Below, in pieces: positions 1 through 6,581 of a stretch of DNA of 8,921 bases. Each line of letters opens with the position of its first letter. Within the stretch, counting starts at the first letter, position 1. Position numbers and translations under genes: made by a program. The notes beneath the pieces are model-generated. The model did no database searches. It was given only the letters and a program-made list of their open reading frames with translations, and was not told the origin of the DNA. The DNA is from an uncultured Terriglobus sp. (lineage in GTDB: Bacteria > Acidobacteriota > Terriglobia > Terriglobales > Acidobacteriaceae): positions 1 through 8,921 of the forward strand of contig CALMRM010000209.1 of NCBI GenBank assembly GCA_937871605.1, given 5' to 3'.

Positions 1-483
1 CGCCAACGAGGCGGCGGTTTTCGCCAGCAGGGGCAGGGAAGCGTCGTTGTCTACGGTGCAGTCGTGGCCTTCGCCGTAGAGCACGCCGCAGTGGCCGTGG
101 CTGGTGTACTCGCACAGGCAGGCGTCGGCAATCATCACCAGCGATTTAAGGCGCGAGTCCGCCTTGAGCGCGCGTAGGGCCTGCTGCACGATGCCGTCGT
201 TGGCCCAAGCACCGGTACCCACTTCGTCCTTGCTCTCCGGCAGGCCGAACAGCAGGAGGCCGCCGATGCCCAGCGAGGCGCACTCCACGGCCTCCTTGAC
301 CGCCTCATCGATGGAGAGGTTGAACACGCCGGGCATGGAGCCGATGGCCTTGCGTACACCCTCGCCGGGACAGATGAACAGCGGGTAGATCAGTTGTGAG
401 GGCTGCAGGTACGTCTCGCGGACCAGCGACCGCATGGCCTCGGTGCGGCGCAAACGGCGCATGCGTGTGATGGGGAACGGCAT
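1..483 (-). CDS. hemB: Porphobilinogen synthase (delta-aminolevulinic acid dehydratase), N-terminal half, cut by window edge
   Basis: HemB condenses two 5-aminolevulinate molecules into porphobilinogen, the first common pyrrole of heme, siroheme and cobalamin synthesis, in the cytosol. The 161 visible residues begin MPFPITRMRRLRRTEAMR and contain the family's early PLFICPGEG segment (about residues 35-42) and MPGVFNLSID (50-59). The metal-binding stretch ADACLCEYTSHGHCG (119-133) is intact: D120, C122, C124 and C132 line up with the zinc-binding cysteine site of the E. coli type, so a zinc-dependent enzyme is expected. Both Schiff-base lysines lie in the missing C-terminal part. The start at 483 gives the usual N-terminus, but I see no convincing Shine-Dalgarno in front of it. 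The stop codon of an upstream minus-strand nuclease-like gene is only 20 bases away, so hemB may be co-transcribed with it or have a promoter inside it. Identification is firm from motifs and full colinearity. Confidence 0.95.
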   Translation of the reverse strand, partial: MPFPITRMRRLRRTEAMRSLVRETYLQPSQLIYPLFICPGEGVRKAIGSMPGVFNLSIDEAVKEAVECASLGIGGLLLFGLPESKDEVGTGAWANDGIVQQALRALKADSRLKSLVMIADACLCEYTSHGHCGVLYGEGHDCTVDNDASLPLLAKTAASLA

Positions 484-503
484 AGGTCTATCTTAGTGCG
501 CGC

Positions 504-1310
504 TTACGCTTCTCTTGCGTAACGCGTCTGCAGGTAGCTCCACTGGGGTTGATTGCTGCCCCACCGCTGCCATAGTTCCGAATAGCTGAGGCTCTGAAAA
601 ACCACTCGGTCGCTTGAAATAGCGTCTGCAAACGCGGCAATCTCCGCACGGTGCAACTCACATTCAGGCCATTGCGTCGCGTTCGCTGGTTCCCAGTAAA
701 GGTACAGAAGTTTTACTGGTCTATCCGGATACGTTGTACGTAGACCGAAGGCGTGCTTGATGAGCTGTGCTGCATCGAGAAAGCGATAGCGTGTGGGTTG
801 GCGTCGCAACTCAAGCATGTGGGCGAACCAGGAAGTATGTGTCAGCTGGCGTAGTGTGAGGTAGGAGTCTGAGAACTTCGCCATCTTCGAAGTAAGCCAC
901 TCGGTACATTTCGACTCGATTCCAAGTACCGACTCACCCAAGGCAAGCACGTCGAGATGCGGCGGTGTTCCGTTGAGACCTGTAGGACAAGCAGCCTCGA
1001 ACCGAACAGTGTCGAATGTCGATGCTTCTAACTCAAACAAGAGTTCCGGTTGGAGCCGAGTGACCGCAAATGTATTGACTGCTAATGCGCTGGAGGAATG
1101 CGCCGCGAGAAATTTGGACAGAAGCTCTTGACCGGCTCCTGCGGACAGGTCGTCTTCGATCTGGCTAAAGGGTGCGTCCGAGTAGAGATTCTGCCGCCAA
1201 TGGGAGACGTACCCGCGTGAATCGAACGTGGTACCTGGATTCGCCAGCGTAGCTCCTTCGAGGAGTGTTCTGTAGGCACTGCTCAGCAGTGTGCGTGCAA
1301 CGGGTGGCAT
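504..1310 (-). CDS. PD-(D/E)XK nuclease-like protein (possibly PGN_0703-type)
   Basis: A protein of about 268 residues with no signal peptide or membrane segment, so probably cytosolic. The central segment PPHLDVLALGESVLGIESKCTEWL has the layout of a PD-(D/E)XK nuclease core: D120, then a hydrophobic strand, then E132-S-K134. A downstream LDAAQLIKHAFGL helix (178-190) and the strand VKLLYLYWEP (199-208) fit the rest of such a fold. I recall the ESK-x-x-E pattern from proteins annotated as PGN_0703-like restriction-endonuclease-like nucleases; that family name is tentative. Substrate and activity are unknown. The frame is open back to 1436, with in-frame ATGs at 1436, 1334 and 1310. I chose 1310 because it does not overlap the divergent mutS2 gene, but none of the three has a clear ribosome-binding site. 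GC is lower than in its neighbours: two sampled 60-base lines are about 53% G+C against about 70% in one mutS2 line and 63% in one line of the DUF2235 gene. This suggests horizontal acquisition. No methyltransferase or toxin partner is adjacent. Confidence 0.75.
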   Translation of the reverse strand: MPPVARTLLSSAYRTLLEGATLANPGTTFDSRGYVSHWRQNLYSDAPFSQIEDDLSAGAGQELLSKFLAAHSSSALAVNTFAVTRLQPELLFELEASTFDTVRFEAACPTGLNGTPPHLDVLALGESVLGIESKCTEWLTSKMAKFSDSYLTLRQLTHTSWFAHMLELRRQPTRYRFLDAAQLIKHAFGLRTTYPDRPVKLLYLYWEPANATQWPECELHRAEIAAFADAISSDRVVFQSLSYSELWQRWGSNQPQWSYLQTRYAREA

Positions 1311-1315
1311 GCCAC

Positions 1316-1319
1316 GGAG
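1316..1319 (+). promoter_or_regulatory. Candidate ribosome-binding site for mutS2
   Basis: GGAG lies four bases before the ATG at 1324. It supports that start over the upstream ATG at 1291. A second GGAG (1326-1329) sits three bases before ATG 1333, so initiation at 1333 cannot be excluded. Confidence 0.4.
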
Positions 1320-1323
1320 TCTA

Positions 1324-3801
1324 ATGGAGAACATGGTAGAAGTTTCATCACCCCTGCGTGAAACCAGCGCCGCCGCCCTGGAGTGGCTTACCCTGCGCGA
1401 CCACCTGTCTGGGCGTACGCAGTCGGCGCTGGGCAAGGCTCACGTGCTGGCGCTGGAGCCCTCGCGCGACCTGCAGCGCATTGAGCATGCGCAGACGCTG
1501 ACGGCGGAGTTGCGGCCGTTTTTAACCGCGGGCGGCACGTTCGGATTTGGCGGTCTGTTCGACGCCAACGCACTGCTGGACCGCGCGCGTATTCCCGGTG
1601 CGGCGCTGGAGGCACTGGAGCTGCGCCGCATTGCCGAGCTGGCCGAGCACATCGCCGACTGGCGATTGCTGGTGGCAGAGCCACCGGACTACATGGAGGG
1701 CCGCTGGCCCGCCGTCACGACGCTGTCCGCACCCGTGCTTGCGACGAACTTTTACCGGCTGCTGGAGCTTGTCAGCGGCAAGATCGATCCGGATGGCACC
1801 CTAACGGACGATGCCTCACCGGAGTTGTCGCGCATTCGCAAGGCGATGGGCCGGCAGCACAAAGCCATCCAGGATGGTCTGCGCCGCCAGTTGCGCGCGG
1901 TGAGTGATGCGGGCGGCGCGCAGGAAGACCTCATCACGATTCGTGGCGAGCGCTTCGTTATCCCGGTCAAGGCGGAGTTCCGGCGCAAGGTGCCGGGCGT
2001 CGTGCACGGCTCGTCGTCGTCTGGGCAGACGATCTTTGTCGAGCCCATGGAGACCGTCGAGCAGAACAACGAACTACAGCGCCTGTTGGACGAGGAGCAG
2101 GCGGAGACGCACCGCATCCTGGTCGCCATGACCGCAGCGGTCGCGGAGCAGGCGGGTTCCATCGCGCGTGGGACAGAGGTGCTGGCGGAGATAGAGTCGC
2201 ACTTTGCCTACGCCAAGTTTGCGCAGGCGCTGGACTGCGTGCGCCCCGTGTTTACCGATGGCAAGCCGCACGGCGACGACGCTCCGCTGTTGCTGGAGGC
2301 CGCGCGGCATCCGCTGCTGGACCTGCGCATGCGTTCGGAAAAAGCAAAGATCGTGCCGCTCACGCTGGGCTTGCCCGGTACCGCAAAGCAACTCATCATC
2401 AGCGGTCCCAACACTGGCGGAAAAACGGTGTCGCTCAAGACGGTGGGCCTGCTGGCGCTGATGGCGCAGGCCGGTCTGCCGGTGCCCGCGGCTGCGGCGC
2501 GAATGCCCATCTTTTCTGCCGTCTACGCAGATATTGGCGACGCGCAGAGCATCGAGCGCAACCTGTCGACGTTTTCCGCACACATCTCGCACGTCAACCA
2601 GATCAGCCGCGAGGCTGACGCGAAGTCGCTGGTCTTGTTAGACGAACTTGGTTCCGCGACCGACCCGGAAGAAGGTGCGGCGCTGGCCGTGGCCATCTCC
2701 GAACGCTTCCTGAGCATGGGTGCGTGGAGCCTGATTACCACCCACCTGACGTCGCTGAAAATCTATGCGGCCAAGCACGGCGCGGGCGTGGTGAACGCCG
2801 CCGTCGGCTTCGACGAGCGCACGCTGGCACCCACGTACGAACTGCGCATGGGCGTGCCAGGTGCGTCCAGCGGCATCAACATCGCGGAGCGGCTGGGGCT
2901 GGACCCGGCGATGATTCGCTCGGCACGCGCCAGCGTCACCACGCAGTCCGCCGATATTGCTCGCTTTCTCGATGAGCTGCACACGCAGCTGACCGCCGTG
3001 GGCAAGGAGCGTGCTGACATTCGCCTGCGCGAGCTTGCCGTGGAGCGCGAAAAGCAGCGCCTCGGAACCGAGGGCAGGCAGGAGCAGCGGCAGCGCGCCC
3101 GCGAACTGGAAGGCAAACTCGCTTCGTTGATGAAGGAGTTCGAGTTCCAGATGCGCGAGAGCGTCAAGGGCATTGAGGACGTGAGCGCCAAGCGCAAAGC
3201 CAGCGCCGAGGCGGACCGACGCATCGCACGCCTAAAGCGCGAGTTCTCCGAGAGCTTCAACCAGACGGTCGTCGCACATGTCTCCGGCGCCGACAAGAAG
3301 GACCCTGCCGCGCAGCCGCACGTGGTGCGTTCGGTCTTGGTTGGCGACACGGTCATGCTCAAGAGCATGGGGCGTGAGGCCAAGGTGGGCCGCATCCTCG
3401 ACAACAACGGCGGTTACGAAGTATCGATTGGCCTGATGAAGATGCGCGTGCCCAAGGACGACATCGCCCGCGTCACCGTGCCTGCACCGCAGCAGTCGGC
3501 CATCCAGGCAGCCAGCAAGCGCGGCATCAACGTAGTTGCCCGCGAGCCGGACATGGTGCCTGGCGAAATCAACGTCATCGGTCGCACGGCAGACGAAGCG
3601 CGCGACGAGGTGGAGCGCTTCCTGGACCAGGCCTTTCTTGCAGGCCGTCCCAGCGTGCGCGTGGTGCACGGCACTGGCATGGGCGTGCTGCGCCGCAGCC
3701 TGCGCGATTACCTGAAGAAACACCCGCACGTGGTCAACGTGACGGAGCCGCCGTATAACGAGGGTGGCCAGGGCGCAACCTTGGTGGAACTACGGAACTA
3801 A
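1324..3801 (+). CDS. mutS2: MutS2 family ATPase/endonuclease with C-terminal Smr domain
   Basis: MutS2 proteins are dimeric MutS-related ATPases without the mismatch-recognition domain; known members suppress recombination or split collided ribosomes in ribosome rescue. The 825-residue length fits the family (about 780-830). Seen here: an N-terminal helical core; Walker A SGPNTGGKT (360-368); Walker B SLVLLDELGSATDPEEG with D440; an ST.H segment (ITTHLTS) after it; a charged coiled-coil clamp at about 545-640; a small beta domain VGDTVMLKSMGREAKVG; and a C-terminal Smr domain ending in VVHGTGMG (H782) and ATLVELRN. In the Smr domain the usual LDLRG motif is replaced by INVIG (749-753), a variant I believe is shared with other MutS2 groups. 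I chose the ATG at 1324 because GGAG lies at 1316-1319, four bases upstream. ATG at 1333 is a close alternative and ATG at 1291 would overlap the divergent nuclease gene. Only 13 bases separate it from that gene, so its promoter must lie in the neighbour's coding region. Confidence 0.95.
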   Translation: MENMVEVSSPLRETSAAALEWLTLRDHLSGRTQSALGKAHVLALEPSRDLQRIEHAQTLTAELRPFLTAGGTFGFGGLFDANALLDRARIPGAALEALELRRIAELAEHIADWRLLVAEPPDYMEGRWPAVTTLSAPVLATNFYRLLELVSGKIDPDGTLTDDASPELSRIRKAMGRQHKAIQDGLRRQLRAVSDAGGAQEDLITIRGERFVIPVKAEFRRKVPGVVHGSSSSGQTIFVEPMETVEQNNELQRLLDEEQAETHRILVAMTAAVAEQAGSIARGTEVLAEIESHFAYAKFAQALDCVRPVFTDGKPHGDDAPLLLEAARHPLLDLRMRSEKAKIVPLTLGLPGTAKQLIISGPNTGGKTVSLKTVGLLALMAQAGLPVPAAAARMPIFSAVYADIGDAQSIERNLSTFSAHISHVNQISREADAKSLVLLDELGSATDPEEGAALAVAISERFLSMGAWSLITTHLTSLKIYAAKHGAGVVNAAVGFDERTLAPTYELRMGVPGASSGINIAERLGLDPAMIRSARASVTTQSADIARFLDELHTQLTAVGKERADIRLRELAVEREKQRLGTEGRQEQRQRARELEGKLASLMKEFEFQMRESVKGIEDVSAKRKASAEADRRIARLKREFSESFNQTVVAHVSGADKKDPAAQPHVVRSVLVGDTVMLKSMGREAKVGRILDNNGGYEVSIGLMKMRVPKDDIARVTVPAPQQSAIQAASKRGINVVAREPDMVPGEINVIGRTADEARDEVERFLDQAFLAGRPSVRVVHGTGMGVLRRSLRDYLKKHPHVVNVTEPPYNEGGQGATLVELRN

Positions 3802-3822
3802 GAGTGAGACGCGAAGTGCGCC

Positions 3823-3847
3823 AAGAAAAGCACGCGACGAAGTGCTT
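3823..3847 (-). terminator. Candidate weak rho-independent terminator of the DUF2235 gene
   Basis: Read on the minus strand, AAGCAC and GTGCTT form a 6-bp stem around an 8-base loop (3828-3847), followed at once by TTCTT, giving TTTTCTT together with the stem end. It lies about 50 bases beyond the stop codon of the DUF2235 hydrolase and before the convergent mutS2 stop. The stem is short, so strength is uncertain. Confidence 0.4.
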
Positions 3848-3880
3848 ACATTGCGCTCTCCGGTGCACTTTCCTTCGCGT
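3832..3880. repeat. Bulged inverted repeat between convergent genes
   Basis: ACGCGA (3832-3837) pairs with TCGCGT (3875-3880), and AAGTGC (3840-3845) pairs with GCACTT (3865-3870), with a small internal bulge and a 19-base loop. On the plus strand a T-rich stretch (3894-3898) follows 13 bases later, which could help end mutS2 transcription, though the gap is longer than in a standard terminator. It shares bases with the shorter hairpin at 3828-3847, so the two folds exclude each other. Confidence 0.35.
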
Positions 3881-3896
3881 ACTTGCGTTCTGCTTT

Positions 3897-4964
3897 TTAG
3901 GTCCACACCGGAGCGGCGTACGGCAGCACTTCGCATCGGTTGTAGCCGCGCAGCCTGTCGTCCGTCCAAGTCAGATTGCCGGGCCGGTATAGGGGCACGG
4001 CAGACAGCAGAGATCGATCATAAACACTGCTGGCTAGGTACGCAGCTGCTGGTACGGTGCGATGTTTGGGGATGCCCCAGGTCAGCTTCCAGTCATCGTG
4101 GGTTGGCCCGGAAGCATCGCTGGAGGACAGCGAGAGATAGCTCGCTTCCGCTTCCGGCAGAAATGTCACGCCAAGCGCCTTGGCTTTGTGCATCATCCAG
4201 CTCAGCGGAATGTTGGAGAGCTGACTGTCAGGCTGTCCACCGCCCAGGTCACCGTGTTCTCCAGCGAACCACACTTGCTCTACCTGTGCATCGTTGTTCC
4301 GATAGCTGCCATCCGGATTCGTCCAAAGCGTCGGCTGAAACGACATGCGGCGCTCGTCGATGCTGACGGCATGGTAGCCGTGCTGAATACAGTCGCTCAG
4401 CTGGGTGTCCAAGAAGCCGTACTTCTGCTCCATAAGGGCCTCAAACAGCACGCCTGGCACTCCGAGAGAACCAACCGTATCCCAAACGCCCACCATGGTG
4501 ACGTGTACATCCACAAGCCCGTATGCCTGCTGCAGGTGGGCCTTGTCGGCGGCGCGCTTCGTTTTGTCCCGTTCGCGGTACGCGGCAAAGATCTCGGTAG
4601 TGGTGCTGTTGGAAAGGTTTTTTGTCGGTACGCCAAATGCAGCGACCATGCCCGCCAGGCTGCGCGCTGTATAGGCGCCGCGGCTGAAGCCGAACAGGTA
4701 GACACTGTCACCCGGGTCGTACACCTCCGCCAGGAAGGAGTAGCAATCCTGCACTTTGCCGAAGAGTCCTTCGCCCAGTGCACCGCCGGTCAGGTGCTGC
4801 AGCAGGGTGCCGTTTGTACCAATGCCGCTGTCGTAGAACTTTAACTGATCCGGTGCATCCGGCACCGCACAGTAGAACTTCCACACGTTGGTGCCGCTGC
4901 CCTTGCTGTCGGCATCGGGTGGTGAGTCCCAGGTGCCATCTGCACATACGATGATCCGCTTCAT
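3897..4964 (-). CDS. DUF2235 family alpha/beta hydrolase (Tle1-like phospholipase domain)
   Basis: A 355-residue protein that is almost entirely one DUF2235 domain, the alpha/beta-hydrolase fold also found in type VI secretion phospholipase effectors of the Tle1 group. It opens with MKRIIVCADGTWDSP, the usual ADGTWxS start. The nucleophile elbow GFSRGAYTAR has S94, the family segment VGVWDTVGSLG supplies D162, and WFAGEHGDLGGG supplies H237, giving a plausible Ser-Asp-His triad. SIDERRMSF (201-209) is another family hallmark. No signal peptide, transmembrane helix or PAAR/Rhs extension is visible. A purine-rich GGGAAG stretch lies about 10 bases before the ATG. No VgrG, Hcp or immunity-like gene is adjacent, so a secreted-effector role is not supported by context; an intracellular lipase or esterase of unknown substrate is equally possible. 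Family assignment is firm, function is inferred. Confidence 0.88.
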   Translation of the reverse strand: MKRIIVCADGTWDSPPDADSKGSGTNVWKFYCAVPDAPDQLKFYDSGIGTNGTLLQHLTGGALGEGLFGKVQDCYSFLAEVYDPGDSVYLFGFSRGAYTARSLAGMVAAFGVPTKNLSNSTTTEIFAAYRERDKTKRAADKAHLQQAYGLVDVHVTMVGVWDTVGSLGVPGVLFEALMEQKYGFLDTQLSDCIQHGYHAVSIDERRMSFQPTLWTNPDGSYRNNDAQVEQVWFAGEHGDLGGGQPDSQLSNIPLSWMMHKAKALGVTFLPEAEASYLSLSSSDASGPTHDDWKLTWGIPKHRTVPAAAYLASSVYDRSLLSAVPLYRPGNLTWTDDRLRGYNRCEVLPYAAPVWT

Positions 4965-5224
4965 GCCACTTCTTCCCGCGCAAGGTCTGCGCTCCGCTTA
5001 GGTCTAGGCAGGGTAAGGCACCCTCTGTTGCATGGCAATGAATAAGTTGTAGGTCCAGGTGGACGGAACCGGTGTGCATACCGCAACGCAACGCCTGCAC
5101 CAAGCGTTGCGGCACTGGCCGGCAGGGCAACTACTTCGCACATGCACGGGTAGCAGTGCGTAGTAAATGCACACACGAGTCGCTGCAGAGAGCGTCATGA
5201 CTCGACCCGCGCAGCGCCGGTAAG
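4965..5224. other. Divergent intergenic region between the DUF2235 gene and the aminotransferase gene
   Basis: These 260 bases must hold the promoters of both flanking genes, but I cannot name convincing -35/-10 pairs. Visible structure: a 9-bp inverted repeat (listed separately), a small GTCC-AGGT-GGAC hairpin near 5053-5064, and a 6-bp inverted repeat CGAGTC (5176-5181) / GACTCG (5199-5204). The last ends 20 bases before the aminotransferase start and could form a leader stem. No coding sequence or RNA gene is evident. Confidence 0.5.
5081..5112. repeat. Perfect 9-bp inverted repeat, possible operator or leader hairpin
   Basis: CCGCAACGC (5081-5089) and GCGTTGCGG (5104-5112) are exact reverse complements separated by 14 bases. 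The repeat lies about midway between two divergent starts, 116 bases from the hydrolase start and 112 from the aminotransferase start. There is no T-run on either side, so it is not a standard terminator. A binding site for a dimeric regulator of one or both genes is one reading. Confidence 0.45.
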
Positions 5225-6421
5225 ATGGTGCACATGACTAAGCTGCACGTCAGCGCGCTGGCACCCGGTGCCGTGCAGAGTGAGATCCGCGCCATGAGTG
5301 TGCTGGCCGAAGAGGCTGGTGCCATCAATATGGCGCAGGGTATCTGCGACACACCGGTGCCCCCTGCGGTCCTGCTGGCTGCACAGGACGCCATCGCCGC
5401 AGGCGAAAACATCTACACACGCCTGGACGGCATCGCGCGGCTGCGCAACGCCCTTGCGGCAGACTGGGAGCGGCGGCGCGGGTTTCCGGTGGACCCGAAT
5501 CGCGAGGTGCTCGTCACCAGCGGTGCCACCGGTGCGTTCTACGCGGCAGGCAAGGCGCTGCTCGACCCAGGCGACGAAGTCATCCTTTTTGAGCCGTTGT
5601 ACGGTTACCACGCAGGCACGCTGCGGAGCATGGGCGTGGTGCCTGTCATTGTGCCGCTCCACTACGGCAGCTGGTCGCTGGATATCGATGCGGTACAAGC
5701 CGCGGTGACAAACAAAACGCGCGCCATCGTCATCAACACGCCGGGCAATCCCAGCGGCAAAGTCTTTACGCAGGCAGAACTGGAAGCCCTCGCAGAACTC
5801 GCACAGGCGCACGACCTGTTCGTCCTTTGCGACGAAATCTACGAGCACTTTGTCTACCCCGGCCACCGGCACCTCAGCATGGCGTCGCTGCCCGGCATGC
5901 GCGAACGCACGGTCACCTTTTCCGGCTTTTCCAAGACCTACAGCGTTACAGGCTGGCGCGTGGGCTATTTGGTCGCGGACGCGCGTTGGACACCCAGCAT
6001 CGGGTACTTTCACGATCTCGTCTACATCTGCGCACCCGCGCCCTTCCAGCACGGCTGCGCAGCGGGGCTGGAGCAGCTGCCGCAAAGCTTTTATGACACC
6101 CTGGTCAGCAGCCATCTGCGCAAACGCGACACGACGCTGGCCGCTCTGACCGATGCAGGCCTGACACCGCACATGCCCAACGGCGCATACTACATCCTGG
6201 CTGACAGCACCTTGCTACCCGGTGTCACCGCCGCAGAAAAGGCCCGTAACCTGCTGCGGCAGACCGGCGTGGCCGCCGTTGCAGGTTCGGCCTTTTTCCG
6301 CAAAGGCGGCGGTGAAAACCTGCTGCGCTTCTGCTTCGGCAAACAGGAAGCGGACCTCCAGGAGGCCTGCCGTCGCCTGCGAACCCTCGCGGCACCCGGT
6401 CTGACCGTCCATGACCTGTAA
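5225..6421 (+). CDS. PLP-dependent class I/II aminotransferase
   Basis: A 398-residue fold-type I aminotransferase that moves amino groups between an amino acid and a 2-oxo acid using pyridoxal phosphate in the cytosol. The whole family layout is present: MAQGICDTPVPP near the N-terminus, the cofactor phosphate region TSGATGAFYAAG, INTPGNPSGK with N175, CDEIYEHF with D203 and Y206, and SGFSKTYSVTGWRVGY, in which K237 forms the internal aldimine. Near the end, LLRFCFG carries R368, expected to bind the substrate carboxylate. The amino-acid substrate cannot be told from motifs; aspartate/aromatic-type or methionine/kynurenine-type activities are all possible. ATG 5225 is used; ATG 5234, three codons later, is an alternative with GGTAAG nine bases upstream. 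No other metabolic gene is in the same direction, so it may be monocistronic apart from the overlapping zinc-ribbon frame at its 3' end. Confidence 0.93.
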   Translation: MVHMTKLHVSALAPGAVQSEIRAMSVLAEEAGAINMAQGICDTPVPPAVLLAAQDAIAAGENIYTRLDGIARLRNALAADWERRRGFPVDPNREVLVTSGATGAFYAAGKALLDPGDEVILFEPLYGYHAGTLRSMGVVPVIVPLHYGSWSLDIDAVQAAVTNKTRAIVINTPGNPSGKVFTQAELEALAELAQAHDLFVLCDEIYEHFVYPGHRHLSMASLPGMRERTVTFSGFSKTYSVTGWRVGYLVADARWTPSIGYFHDLVYICAPAPFQHGCAAGLEQLPQSFYDTLVSSHLRKRDTTLAALTDAGLTPHMPNGAYYILADSTLLPGVTAAEKARNLLRQTGVAAVAGSAFFRKGGGENLLRFCFGKQEADLQEACRRLRTLAAPGLTVHDL

Positions 6422-6581
6422 GCACTGCCGTGTCGCCATGGTCGAGCTGAAGGGCCACATCTACCATGGCAAGCGTAAGTTTCGTTGCCCCAGCTGCCAT
6501 CGGGCTAAGATGCAGAAGCCGAAACGCCGCTCTGACGCAAACCATCAGTCCTGTGACCCTAGCAGCAGCAGGTGCTGCGCG
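6411..6581 (+). CDS. Small zinc-ribbon protein frame lacking its own stop (possible decayed or frameshifted gene)
   Basis: An ATG at 6411 overlaps the last 11 bases of the aminotransferase gene in another frame. It opens MTCKHCRVAMVELKGHIYHG and continues with a basic FRCPSCHRAKMQKPKRR segment. C3-x2-C6 and C26-x2-C29 make a textbook four-cysteine zinc ribbon followed by a basic tail, as in small nucleic-acid- or protein-binding zinc-ribbon proteins. The product would be translationally coupled to the aminotransferase. The oddity is the end: the frame has no stop until 7140-7142 and runs antisense through all of cobO, where its translation looks like noncoding shadow. The frame two bases over has stops at 6533, 6554, 6560 and 6593, so a single indel would give a normal small protein of about 40-60 residues. 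The end given here is simply where cobO begins on the other strand. It may be a pseudogene, a sequencing error or a chance motif. Confidence 0.45.

Noticed and set aside
1311..1436. N-terminal extension of the nuclease-like protein back to ATG 1436
   Set aside because: It would lie antisense over the start of mutS2, has no ribosome-binding site, and its residues (Arg- and Ser-rich) look like a shadow of mutS2.
4062..4844. 260-codon plus-strand open frame inside the DUF2235 gene
   Set aside because: It is the antisense shadow of a gene with clear family motifs and shows no recognisable protein features.
5195..6172. 325-codon minus-strand open frame opposite the aminotransferase gene
   Set aside because: GC-rich codon use keeps the antisense frame open; the sense strand has all aminotransferase motifs and the antisense translation has none.
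6565..6578. GCAGC-AGGT-GCTGC hairpin between the aminotransferase and cobO ends as a terminator
   Set aside because: The stem is only 5 bp and neither strand has a T-run after it; it arises from a short GCA repeat.
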